The notes under the pieces were generated by a model. That model was not told the origin of the DNA. It searched no databases and saw nothing but the letters and a program-made list of their open reading frames with translations. This document shows positions 1 through 6,652 of a stretch of DNA of 11,621 nucleotides, in pieces. The position numbers and the translations under genes were made by a program. Positions within the stretch are counted from its first letter, which is position 1, and the number at the start of each line of letters is the position of its first letter. This DNA is from Candidatus Uhrbacteria bacterium (GTDB lineage Bacteria; Patescibacteriota; Patescibacteriia; UBA9934), in NCBI GenBank assembly GCA_003453595.1, contig DMOG01000005.1, forward strand, positions 1 to 11,621, given 5' to 3'.

Positions 1-339
1 CTGCTCCGCCTTCTGCTCCGCCTCCTGACTCCAAGTGGCATTGGCAAGCTCCGGGAAGTGGGCCTTCAGGATGGCTACCTGCTCGACCATGGGCTTGGGA
101 GCCTGATAACCGGAATGGTAGCCAAAGGTCGAGGGGACTTCCTCGTTGGCGAAGTCTTGCCGCAGGCGTGCCCTAGCGAAGAACTCGGCGAGCAGTGTGG
201 CAAGACCCGGAGTGTCGTTGGTACATTGCGCCTCCTCCTCGGTGAAGCCGGCCTTGTCATAGGCTTGCTCGCAGATGGACATGAACTTGCGACCCTTAGA
301 GTCGTAGTGACGAACTGACGGGGCCAATGTTGTTGACAT
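1..339 (-). CDS. Partial GC-rich hypothetical protein (N-terminal 113 residues)
   Basis: An open frame starts at the ATG complementary to 337-339 and stays open to the window edge, so only the first 113 codons are seen. The protein begins MSTTLAPSVRHYDSKGRKF and is charged and mostly soluble-looking, ending in a Glu/Gln/Ala-rich stretch. No signal peptide, membrane segment or known domain is recognised. The start is supported by a clear Shine-Dalgarno (AGGAG, complement of 349-353) 9 nt upstream. Of the first 40 codons, 28 end in G or C, against 11 of 40 in trpS here. It is divergent from secG and resembles the gene at 6013-6510 in composition and translation signal, but I see no clear sequence homology between them. 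Function is unknown. It is a real gene on the strength of the RBS, the open frame and the natural amino-acid composition. Confidence 0.72.
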   Translation of the reverse strand, partial: MSTTLAPSVRHYDSKGRKFMSICEQAYDKAGFTEEEAQCTNDTPGLATLLAEFFARARLRQDFANEEVPSTFGYHSGYQAPKPMVEQVAILKAHFPELANATWSQEAEQKAEQ

Positions 340-348
340 CGGAACCAT

Positions 349-353
349 CTCCT
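349..353 (-). promoter_or_regulatory. Shine-Dalgarno of the GC-rich minus-strand gene
   Basis: The minus strand reads AAAAGGAGAT just before the start codon, with AGGAG 9 nt from the ATG. It decides the start of the partial gene. It stands out because the core genes around it show no such site. Confidence 0.7.
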
Positions 354-399
354 TTTCTTGAATGCCCGAAATGCTCGGAACCGGCAGCTGACCTCGCAA

Positions 400-455
400 C
401 ACGAGATAAGCACCCTAAACAACATCAATATGCTGTGCATGGTGCTTATCTCGTG
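400..455. repeat. 15-bp perfect inverted repeat in the divergent region
   Basis: The arm CACGAGATAAGCACC (400-414) is exactly complementary to 441-455, around a 26-nt spacer. The spacer holds a small hairpin (ATGC-tgt-GCAT, 430-440) next to the right arm. It lies in the predicted leader of the minus-strand gene, about 60 nt before its start codon. There is no T-run, so it is not an obvious terminator. It could be an operator, an RNA leader structure or the trace of a small element. Confidence 0.8.
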
Positions 456-492
456 CAAGATATAATCTTTAAATTAAAAGGAACAAGATCAA

Positions 493-521
493 AAGTTAGC
501 ATTTTTTAGCTCAAATGTCAA
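493..521 (-). promoter_or_regulatory. Probable promoter of the minus-strand GC-rich gene
   Basis: The minus strand has a consensus -35 TTGACA (complement of 516-521), a 17-bp spacer and a weak -10 TAACTT (complement of 493-498). A transcript would start near 486 and carry a leader of about 147 nt containing the 400-455 hairpin. Confidence 0.5.
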
Positions 522-526
522 TCCAG

Positions 527-535
527 TGATATAAT
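527..535 (+). promoter_or_regulatory. Possible extended -10 promoter upstream of secG
   Basis: TGATATAAT matches an extended -10 with no good -35. The same string occurs before trpS at 4796-4804. It would give secG a leader of about 40 nt, as an alternative to the closer promoter. Confidence 0.4.
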
Positions 536-542
536 ATTCTCA

Positions 543-571
543 TTGACGAAAAAGGTTATATTTGCTAGGAT
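543..571 (+). promoter_or_regulatory. secG promoter, near-leaderless
   Basis: The -35 TTGACG (543-548), a 17-bp spacer and the -10 TAGGAT (566-571) sit so that transcription would begin about 2-3 nt before the secG ATG at 581. No Shine-Dalgarno is possible on such a transcript. Confidence 0.65.
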
Positions 572-580
572 TTCTTCATT

Positions 581-790
581 ATGACATTAAACATTATACA
601 ACTAGTCCTATCAGTTCTACTTGTTGGAACAATACTTATTCAATCAAGAAGCACTGGTTTGGGATCTGTTTTTGGCGGAAGCGACAATGTACAAACTACT
701 CGCCGTGGAGTTGAAAAGAAACTTCACATTACAACTGTTGTAATAGCCATCGCCTTTTTCGTGATTTCATTGTTAAATGTTTTGTTCTAA
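581..790 (+). CDS. secG: Preprotein translocase subunit SecG
   Basis: This is the small accessory subunit of the SecYEG channel in the cytoplasmic membrane; SecG assists SecA-driven protein export. The 69 residues give the standard two-helix hairpin: a hydrophobic helix at about 3-21, a loop with the family motif GLGSVFGGS (26-34) followed by a TTRRGVEKK stretch, and a second hydrophobic helix at about 50-68. The length is typical for a minimal SecG. The ATG at 581 sits just downstream of a consensus promoter, giving a near-leaderless mRNA. The next gene starts 23 nt after the stop (5 nt if the TTG at 796 is used), so the two are probably cotranscribed. Confidence 0.93.
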   Translation: MTLNIIQLVLSVLLVGTILIQSRSTGLGSVFGGSDNVQTTRRGVEKKLHITTVVIAIAFFVISLLNVLF

Positions 791-795
791 GGCCC

Positions 796-809
796 TTGCC
801 TTTTGGCAA
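796..809 (+). other. Small stem-loop between secG and the binding-protein gene
   Basis: TTGCC-tttt-GGCAA forms a perfect 5-bp stem with a four-base loop, 4 nt before the ATG at 814. A hairpin here could affect translation of the second gene. It also covers the alternative TTG start, which argues mildly for the ATG. It is small and may be chance. Confidence 0.35.
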
Positions 810-813
810 TCAC

Positions 814-2649
814 ATGCCTGATTTACGATCACAATTTTCAAATATGCTAAAGCGTTTCCAAACGCCTTTTCGAGCATTGTTTGCAAAAAAACATACTAGT
901 GGTTCAAAGCACCTGGCCATGGCTCAGGTTATTCAAGCAAAACAAAGTGGACGAGTTCCTTCAACAAAACAACTTCGCTATTTTCCAAGCTTGTTATCGC
1001 ATAAAGAAAAAATTATCGCTTCATTTGCATTACTAGCCATTATTTTGTCAGGATCCTATATGATCCTTTCAATTATCGGAGCAAATCAACAAACCATACC
1101 AGCTGTTGGCGGCACATATACTGAGGGAGTAATTGGCGCGCCACAACTTATAAATCCTCTTTATTCAACCACCAGTGATGTTGATTCAGACTTGGCGCGA
1201 ATAATATACAGTGGACTAATGCGTTTTGATCCAGCAACTGGCATAACCGAAGATTTGGCTGAGTCCTACAATATTTCAGAGGACAACTTACAGTACACTT
1301 TTGTGATTCGTGAGAATGCAAAATGGCATGATGGCGATCCAGTACTGGCTGATGATGTGATTTTTACAATCAATGCTATTCAAAATACTCAATATCGCAG
1401 TCCTCTTTCAACTTCATTTACTGGCGTAGCCGTGTCCCAAGTTGATGATCGAACAGTACGCTTTGATCTTGAAAAAGAATCACCAGATTTTCTTAAACTA
1501 ATAACAGTTGGCATACTGCCTTCTCATCTTTGGCAGGACATAACTGCAAATAATGCCGTGCTAACTGCTTTAAACATCAAACCAATTGGATCGGGCCCTT
1601 ACATGTTTGAAATGCTTGAGAAAGATAACAAAACAGGTGAAATCCATACTTACACAGTAAAAAGATTTGATGATTATTACCAAGATGGCCCGTATATTGA
1701 AAGTATTACATTTAAGTTTTACCCAGATATTAATTCGGCAATATCGGCCTTACAAAATCACAACATCGAAGGAATTAGCTATCTGCCAGTAAGTGAGGCA
1801 ACTCGATTCGAAAATGATGACCGTATTTCACTAATGCAGGCCGGCCTGCATGAATATGTGGCAGCATTTTTCAATCCTGAACATTCAGACATTTTAGCTG
1901 ATGTTGCTGTTCGCAAAGCCCTTTGCTTTGCAACCTATAAAGAAAAGATTATTGATGAAGTTTTTGGCGGATATGCCAAACAAATGGAAAGCTTTGTCTT
2001 GCCAGGAACAACTGGATTTGTAGAAGATGCTGGGGATGTAATTTTTGATCAAAAATATGCAACAGTTATGCTTGACGAAGCTGGCTGGGTTGTTAATCAA
2101 GAAACAGGTTTAAGAACAAAAGACGAAACAGTATTATCTCTAACAATCACCACGATTGATTCGACTGAGCTTATTAGTGTGGCAAATCTTTTGAAGTCAC
2201 AATGGGAAGAGCTCGGCATCCAGGTCGAAATATCAACTATTGATCAAGCCACACTCCAAAGTACAACATTAAAAAACCACGATTACGATATTTTATTGTC
2301 TGGTGAAATATATGATACAAATCTAGACCCGTATGCATTTTGGCATTCCTCACAAACCGGAGCATCTGGCTTAAATCTGGCCCAATTTGAAAATGATGAT
2401 GTTGACGATCTTTTAGAAACTATCCAAATTGCAACCACCACCGAAGAACGCGAGCAAGCACTTGAAAAAGCACAGGAGATAATTCTGGCAGACTATCCAG
2501 CTATTTTCCTATATCAACCTCAATATACTTATGCTGTTTCTAGCGCAATAAAAAATGCAGATGTGGTTCGTATTAGCATGCCATCGGACCGCTTTAGCTC
2601 AATCGACACTTGGTACATCAAAACACGCAAATCCCTTATTACCGAGTAG
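814..2649 (+). CDS. Membrane-anchored ABC-type peptide/solute-binding protein (SBP_bac_5 family)
   Basis: The 611-residue protein belongs to the extracellular solute-binding family 5 (OppA/DppA-like), which captures peptides or similar solutes for an ABC importer. After a basic cytoplasmic N-terminus there is one membrane segment at about residues 67-88 (KIIASFALLAIILSGSYMIL). The binding domain follows from about residue 98, with family-typical stretches such as GGTYTEGVIGAPQLINPLYS, LAESYNISEDN, the W-HDG-P-ADDV region, and the C-terminal part where these proteins end in YPAIFLYQP. There is no lipobox cysteine, so the segment acts as an uncleaved anchor instead of a lipid. No permease or ATPase gene is present in the window, so the transported substrate is unknown. 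I chose ATG 814 over an in-frame TTG at 796. It is likely cotranscribed with secG. Confidence 0.85.
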   Translation: MPDLRSQFSNMLKRFQTPFRALFAKKHTSGSKHLAMAQVIQAKQSGRVPSTKQLRYFPSLLSHKEKIIASFALLAIILSGSYMILSIIGANQQTIPAVGGTYTEGVIGAPQLINPLYSTTSDVDSDLARIIYSGLMRFDPATGITEDLAESYNISEDNLQYTFVIRENAKWHDGDPVLADDVIFTINAIQNTQYRSPLSTSFTGVAVSQVDDRTVRFDLEKESPDFLKLITVGILPSHLWQDITANNAVLTALNIKPIGSGPYMFEMLEKDNKTGEIHTYTVKRFDDYYQDGPYIESITFKFYPDINSAISALQNHNIEGISYLPVSEATRFENDDRISLMQAGLHEYVAAFFNPEHSDILADVAVRKALCFATYKEKIIDEVFGGYAKQMESFVLPGTTGFVEDAGDVIFDQKYATVMLDEAGWVVNQETGLRTKDETVLSLTITTIDSTELISVANLLKSQWEELGIQVEISTIDQATLQSTTLKNHDYDILLSGEIYDTNLDPYAFWHSSQTGASGLNLAQFENDDVDDLLETIQIATTTEEREQALEKAQEIILADYPAIFLYQPQYTYAVSSAIKNADVVRISMPSDRFSSIDTWYIKTRKSLITE

Positions 2650-2660
2650 AAACCGGAAAC

Positions 2661-2689
2661 TTGACAATTACTAGTATTTCTGGTATATT
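2661..2689 (+). promoter_or_regulatory. Promoter of the RNase J gene
   Basis: The consensus -35 TTGACA (2661-2666), a 17-bp spacer and the -10 TATATT (2684-2689) lie only 11 nt after the preceding stop codon. The start would be near 2696, giving a leader of about 180 nt. No terminator hairpin is visible between the upstream gene and this promoter, so readthrough is possible. Confidence 0.75.
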
Positions 2690-2695
2690 TTAGAT

Positions 2696-2879
2696 CTTAA
2701 AACTCGTGAGTCCTTTACAAAACTTTTTTCAAAATAACAAACAGGCAAAATAGCCGTATCTTTTTCATGTTCATGGAAACGATACCCTCTGTTTTTCATG
2801 TACATAAATTGCCTCATTGTAGGTAAAGCTCAGTGCAAGATTATTCTTTAAAAATTCTTTAATAGATGCAAAGCATCGA
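2696..2879 (+). promoter_or_regulatory. Long structured 5' leader of the RNase J mRNA
   Basis: This 184-nt untranslated stretch is AT-rich, unlike the near-leaderless neighbours. TTGCCT (2809-2814) can pair either with AGGCAA at 2743-2748 or with AGGTAA at 2821-2826. A GATGC-aaa-GCATC hairpin (2865-2877) sits 2 nt before the ATG, and no Shine-Dalgarno is visible. Some RNase genes are autoregulated through their leader; that this one is, is inference. No known riboswitch class is recognised. Confidence 0.4.
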
Positions 2880-4754
2880 ATGATAATTATGGTTCAAAAA
2901 CAGCAACCACAGGCAAGACGTAATTCAAGACGAAAAACGTTTCAGCCAAAACAAAATGCAAACAGTCAAACACCAAGACCATTGCATAAACAAAAACCTG
3001 TGCTCCAACAAAATAGAACACAGCAACCTAGACCAACACAACAGCATAGACCAGTTGTACAAACATTTAAGGGTCAAGCTGGCGAAGAAGTTCGTCTAAT
3101 CGTCCTAGGCGGACTAGAAGAAGTTGGCCGAAACTGTACGCTTATTGAGTACAAAAACGATATTATTCTAATCGACATGGGACTTGAGTTCCCTCAAGAA
3201 GACATGCATGGAGTTGATTACATCATTCCAAACATGAGCTATCTAAAGGGAAAAGAAAGAAATGTTAGAGGAGTAGTTATCACCCATGGTCACTATGACC
3301 ACATCGGTGGTATTCCTCACTTGGTGCCAAAAATTGGTAATCCTCCAGTTTACGCATTACCAATTGGTGCTGGTATTATTAAAAAACGTCAGGAAGATTA
3401 TCCTCAATCAAATATCAACATTAAGGAGGTAACACCTGAGACAGTTTTGCAACTTGGAGTTTTCAAAGTCTCATTTATTCACATGAATCACAACATTCCA
3501 GACTCAGCTGCTGTTGTGGTGGAAACCCCAGCTGGGATGATCGTTCACTCAGGAGATTGGAAGTTTGACTTCCATCCTGCCGGCGACAATCCTGGCGACC
3601 TGCATAAAATGGCCAGATTGGGTGACCAAGGAATACTTCTTTTAATGGGTGATTCAACCAATGCTAATAAAGAAGGTCAACAAACTTCTGAAAAAGTAAT
3701 TGGCGAAGAATTACGATACATAATCGAACAAGCAAAGGGCCGAGTAATTATCGGAACATTCGCTTCCCTACTTTCTCGTGTTAAACAAGTTCTAGAAATA
3801 TCAGAACAAATTGGGAGAAAAGTTGCAATTGATGGCCGGTCCATGAAATCAAATGTTGAGATCGCGCGCCAAAAAGGATTCATTCACATCAGTGATCGAA
3901 CTCTTATTCCAATTGAAAAAGTAAACTCACAACCAGATGAAAAAATCCTTATTATGTGTACTGGTGCTCAAGGTGAAGAAAACGCGGCCCTTAGTCGCAT
4001 CACCAATGATGAGCATAAAAATATACGCATCAAAAAGGGTGATACTGTCATCTTCTCTAGCTCTATCGTTCCTGGTAACGAAGTGTCTGTCTCTCGTCTC
4101 AAAGATACATTGTATCGCAAAGGCGCAAAGATTATTCACTCTGAAACCATGGACGTCCATGCTGGAGGACACGGGAAAAAGGAAGATATTAAACTACTTA
4201 TTACTTTGTTAAAACCTCAGTATTACATGCCAATCGAAGGAAACTATACGCTTTTAAGTGAAAACGCTAATGTTGCCTACTCCCTTGGTTATAAAGAACA
4301 AAATGTTATTGTCGCTGACAATGGTCAAGTCATTCAATTATCTACGGACCGAAACGGACAAGGACATGTTGTTAAAACAGACGAAAGAGTAAACACAGAA
4401 TATGTGTTTGTAGACGGTCTGGGTGTAGGAGATGTCTCACAAGTTGTATTGCGCGACCGCCAGATGCTTGCCGAAGACGGCATGGTCATCGCAGTGGTGC
4501 AAATCGACAAAAAAACCGGCGGTATTATTGGAAATCCGGATATTATTAGCAGAGGATTTATCTTTATGAAAGATAACCAAAAGCTTATACAGGAAACGCG
4601 TTCATTGATTAAAAAGGCGATTTCCGACCAAGATCCAGAATCAACCGCTGATAGTGATTATATAAAATCAACAATTCGTGATGCAGTTGGAAAGTACTTG
4701 TTTAAAAAAACACAGCGCCGACCAATGATTCTTCCAGTTGTTATCCAAATCTAA
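2880..4754 (+). CDS. rnj: Ribonuclease J
   Basis: This is a metallo-beta-lactamase/beta-CASP ribonuclease combining 5'-3' exonuclease and endonuclease activity, acting in the cytoplasm on mRNA decay and rRNA maturation. Residues 1-65 are a Gln/Pro/Arg-rich, probably disordered extension. The catalytic fold begins near VRLIVLGGLEEVGRN (71-85). The zinc motif HGHYDH is at 136-141, with H204 in NHNIPDS and D226 in HSGDWKFD. The beta-CASP part shows GTFASLLSRV, IDGRSMKSN and CTGAQGEENAALSRI, then FSSSIVPGNE, MDVHAGGHG (424-432) and the C-terminal domain. At 624 residues it is longer than the usual ~555, mostly because of the N-terminal extension. An ATG at 2889 is an alternative start. A strong terminator follows. 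J1 and J2 paralogues cannot be told apart here. Confidence 0.95.
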   Translation: MIIMVQKQQPQARRNSRRKTFQPKQNANSQTPRPLHKQKPVLQQNRTQQPRPTQQHRPVVQTFKGQAGEEVRLIVLGGLEEVGRNCTLIEYKNDIILIDMGLEFPQEDMHGVDYIIPNMSYLKGKERNVRGVVITHGHYDHIGGIPHLVPKIGNPPVYALPIGAGIIKKRQEDYPQSNINIKEVTPETVLQLGVFKVSFIHMNHNIPDSAAVVVETPAGMIVHSGDWKFDFHPAGDNPGDLHKMARLGDQGILLLMGDSTNANKEGQQTSEKVIGEELRYIIEQAKGRVIIGTFASLLSRVKQVLEISEQIGRKVAIDGRSMKSNVEIARQKGFIHISDRTLIPIEKVNSQPDEKILIMCTGAQGEENAALSRITNDEHKNIRIKKGDTVIFSSSIVPGNEVSVSRLKDTLYRKGAKIIHSETMDVHAGGHGKKEDIKLLITLLKPQYYMPIEGNYTLLSENANVAYSLGYKEQNVIVADNGQVIQLSTDRNGQGHVVKTDERVNTEYVFVDGLGVGDVSQVVLRDRQMLAEDGMVIAVVQIDKKTGGIIGNPDIISRGFIFMKDNQKLIQETRSLIKKAISDQDPESTADSDYIKSTIRDAVGKYLFKKTQRRPMILPVVIQI

Positions 4755-4760
4755 TCCAAA

Positions 4761-4789
4761 CAAAACCTGCGATTTACTCGCAGGTTTTG
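4761..4789. terminator. Terminator after RNase J
   Basis: A perfect 12-bp stem (4761-4772 with 4778-4789) closes a 5-nt loop. The stem runs A-rich on the left and T-rich on the right (core AAAACCTGCGA), starting 6 nt after the stop codon. The right arm ends in TTTTG followed by ATTTT. Confidence 0.88.
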
Positions 4790-4795
4790 ATTTTC

Positions 4796-4804
4796 TGATA
4801 TAAT
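4796..4804 (+). promoter_or_regulatory. Extended -10 promoter of trpS
   Basis: TGATATAAT is an extended -10 with a perfect TATAAT hexamer (4799-4804) and no convincing -35, since the terminator hairpin of the previous gene occupies that place. The start would be near 4811, giving a leader of about 30 nt. Confidence 0.6.
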
Positions 4805-4818
4805 CAAAGTGTTCAATT

Positions 4819-4842
4819 ATATAGGTCCTATCAGTCCTATAT
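4819..4842 (+). promoter_or_regulatory. Inverted repeat overlapping the trpS start codon
   Basis: ATATAGG (4819-4825) is exactly complementary to CCTATAT (4836-4842), whose last two bases are the AT of the start codon at 4841. The loop is 10 nt, and GTCCTAT is repeated within it. The fold would bury the start codon. There is no visible Shine-Dalgarno, and no Trp-codon leader peptide or T-box is seen. Confidence 0.4.
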
Positions 4843-5851
4843 GTCTTATTCTTATTCTGACCCATTTCCTATGCGCGTCCTAACTGGAATTCAACCTACA
4901 AATGTTCTTCATATCGGAAATCTTTTTGGCGCTCTTATTCCAGCACTCGAGTTGCAAAAGGAAAATGATCTATACATGATGATTGCTGACTATCATGCCA
5001 TCACAGTCCCCCACGAGGCCCATGCTCTTAACGAAAGTATTCTCACTGTCGCTGCCGCCTATCTTGCTGTTGGCATTGACCCAACAAAAACTGTTTTGTT
5101 TCAGCAATCACAAATAAGTGCTCACACTGAACTTGCCTGGATCTTAGAAACAATCGCCTACATGGGTGAAGCAAAACGCATGACTCAATTTAAGGATAAA
5201 TCAGGAGACAAACAAGATAATGTTTCAGTAGGGCTGTTTGCATATCCAATCTTAATGGCCGCTGACATTCTTTTATATGACGCTAAAAATGTACCGGTTG
5301 GACATGATCAAAAACAACATCTGGAACTGGCGCGCGATTTAGCTCAACGATTTAATTCATCCCATGGTCAAACTTTTGTGGTGCCAGATCCGCTCATTTG
5401 CAAACACGGAGCTCGACTCAAATCTTTGACTGAACCTGACAAAAAAATGAGTAAAAGTGCAGCCAGTGCCAAAAGCTATATCTCACTTATGGATGACCCT
5501 GATTTAATTCATAAAAAAATCCGTTCAGCAGTCACTGACTCCCAACAACTCATTACTTTTGATGAAAGCCGAGAAGGGCTATATAACCTACTCACAATAT
5601 TCAGCCTTGCCACAGGTCGACCGGCTGATGAAATTGCCAATGAATATATAGAAAAAGGAATGAAAGAACTCAAGGATAACTTATCTGAAGTCCTATGCTC
5701 ATATCTACTCCCTATCCAAACCAAAATGAAAAAACTTCTAGGCGACAAACAAGAATTGACCAGAATTATCAACAATGGCTCAGCCAGTGCAAAAAAAGTC
5801 GCTGACGCAAAACTAAAGGAAGTAAAAAAGAAAATTGGCGTAATCCTGTAA
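4841..5851 (+). CDS. trpS: Tryptophanyl-tRNA synthetase
   Basis: A class I aminoacyl-tRNA synthetase that charges tRNA-Trp with tryptophan in the cytoplasm. The 336-residue length is normal for bacterial TrpRS. The Rossmann fold starts at RVLTGIQPTNVLHIGN, where HIGN (24-27) is the HIGH signature. Family stretches MTQFKDKSG, YPILMAADILLY and VPVGHDQKQHLELARD follow, then KMSKS (202-206). A Lys-rich C-terminus closes the protein. The common family start MxRVLTGIQPT corresponds to the internal ATG at 4871; the upstream ATG at 4841 adds ten residues and fits the promoter spacing, so I kept it. It is a single gene unit between two strong terminators. Confidence 0.95.
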   Translation: MSYSYSDPFPMRVLTGIQPTNVLHIGNLFGALIPALELQKENDLYMMIADYHAITVPHEAHALNESILTVAAAYLAVGIDPTKTVLFQQSQISAHTELAWILETIAYMGEAKRMTQFKDKSGDKQDNVSVGLFAYPILMAADILLYDAKNVPVGHDQKQHLELARDLAQRFNSSHGQTFVVPDPLICKHGARLKSLTEPDKKMSKSAASAKSYISLMDDPDLIHKKIRSAVTDSQQLITFDESREGLYNLLTIFSLATGRPADEIANEYIEKGMKELKDNLSEVLCSYLLPIQTKMKKLLGDKQELTRIINNGSASAKKVADAKLKEVKKKIGVIL

Positions 5852-5873
5852 TTTCTACAAGACCTACCAGACC

Positions 5874-5904
5874 AAAAAGACCTACTGACTATGTAGGTCT
5901 TTTT
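5874..5904. terminator. Terminator after trpS
   Basis: A perfect 12-bp stem (5874-5885 AAAAAGACCTAC with 5893-5904) closes a 7-nt loop and ends in TTTTT. It lies 22 nt after the stop. The A-run on the left makes it potentially bidirectional. Confidence 0.92.
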
Positions 5905-5923
5905 ATTTACCCTTGACGATTGA

Positions 5924-5952
5924 TTGACATAAACCCATAATCTTGCTAGTAT
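5924..5952 (+). promoter_or_regulatory. Promoter of the GC-rich gene at 6013
   Basis: A perfect -35 TTGACA (5924-5929), a 17-bp spacer and the -10 TAGTAT (5947-5952). Transcription would start near 5959, giving a leader of about 53 nt. The promoter is AT-rich, like the host background, although the gene is GC-rich. Confidence 0.8.
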
Positions 5953-6012
5953 TGGGCAGTCTTCGCGTAGTGCAAGACAAACCAAGTACCACAATGATGG
6001 AGCTTCCCCCTC

Positions 6013-6510
6013 ATGAGCCTCCTCCCCCGCTTCTTCGACGATTCGCCGGCCGTCCCCGGCCAGCACCCCCCCTTCCAGGAGGGACCGTCGTTCCCCGCGC
6101 TGCACAGATCAATCCGGCACTGGAACAGCCGCGACGAGGCCTTCCGTCGGGTCATCGAGAACCTGATCGCCATCGAGCGCCAGCTCACCGAGCTGGGCCA
6201 CCGCGTCGACCACAACGATGTTGCTCACGCCTATGCGCTCGAGCACGCCACCCAGGTGGCGGATCACACGGCCGACATCCTGGCCAAGATCTGCGCGGTG
6301 AACAACCCCCGCAAGCAGAAAATCTTCAAGGCTGTGGCCCGCGCCACGATCTGCGCCCCGAGCGTCATGGTCGCCATGGCCACGGCCACGGACATCATGC
6401 AACTGTGTGCTGCAATGCCCGCAGAAGCGGGCAGGCGACGGGAACTCCAGGTCCAAGCAGCCATAAAGGCGGGCTTTGACGCGACTAGCGCGGCCATCGT
6501 AAACTTCTAA
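6013..6510 (+). CDS. GC-rich orphan hypothetical protein, 165 aa
   Basis: The function is not recognised. The N-terminal 35 or so residues are Pro/Phe-rich and probably flexible. The rest is predicted mostly helical and Ala-rich, with a His-rich part (LGHRVDHNDVAHAYALEHA) and a more hydrophobic stretch around ATICAPSVMVAMATATDIMQ. I see no signal peptide or clear membrane helix. The start is chosen from GGAG at 5999-6002, 10 nt before the ATG; two ATGs at 5994 and 5997 are in another frame. Of the first 40 codons, 36 end in G or C (11 of 40 in trpS). It is a single-gene unit with its own promoter and 3' hairpin. Competing open frames in the same stretch arise from the GC richness. Recent transfer or a special codon-usage class are both possible. 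Confidence 0.75.
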   Translation: MSLLPRFFDDSPAVPGQHPPFQEGPSFPALHRSIRHWNSRDEAFRRVIENLIAIERQLTELGHRVDHNDVAHAYALEHATQVADHTADILAKICAVNNPRKQKIFKAVARATICAPSVMVAMATATDIMQLCAAMPAEAGRRRELQVQAAIKAGFDATSAAIVNF

Positions 6511-6528
6511 CGTCACACTGTTCTCTCC

Positions 6529-6570
6529 TCCCCCGGAACGCGCCTGCGTTCCGGGGGAAAATGCTTTTTT
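6529..6570 (+). terminator. GC-rich hairpin terminator after the orphan gene
   Basis: A 13-bp stem (6529-6541 with 6546-6558; core CCCCCGGAACGC) has a 4-nt loop. A T-run (6565-6570) follows after a gap of about 6 nt. The gap makes it less ideal than the other terminators in the window, but position and stability support the role. Confidence 0.75.
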
Positions 6571-6588
6571 ATTCATTCTATCTCAGCC

Positions 6589-6616
6589 TCCAAATCCGCC
6601 CATCCAAATCCGCCCA
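6589..6616 (+). repeat. Tandem 14-bp duplication before the rnpB promoter
   Basis: TCCAAATCCGCCCA occurs twice with no spacer (6589-6602 and 6603-6616), ending 1 nt before the rnpB -35 box. It may be an upstream promoter/activator element or a recent slippage duplication. Confidence 0.8.
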
Positions 6617-6617
6617 A

Positions 6618-6646
6618 TTGACATTTTCCGCCAATCATGGTACTGT
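6618..6646 (+). promoter_or_regulatory. rnpB promoter
   Basis: TTGACA (6618-6623), a 17-bp spacer and the -10 TACTGT (6641-6646). The expected start about 7 nt downstream coincides with the first base of helix P1 at 6653. Confidence 0.8.
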
Positions 6647-6652
6647 TCCGAC

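Noticed and set aside
75..458. 127-codon minus-strand open frame starting inside the inverted repeat
   Set aside because: It overlaps the GC-rich gene in another frame, has an unnatural Arg/Ser/Pro-rich composition and no ribosome-binding site; the frame starting at 339 is better in all respects.
5509..6105. 198-codon minus-strand frame
   Set aside because: It runs antisense through the trpS 3' end, its terminator and the next promoter.
5943..6576. Other long frames on both strands across the GC-rich gene
   Set aside because: They are Pro/Arg/His-rich or low-complexity shadows produced by high GC. Only the 6013 frame has GC3 bias, a Shine-Dalgarno, and a stop just before the hairpin.
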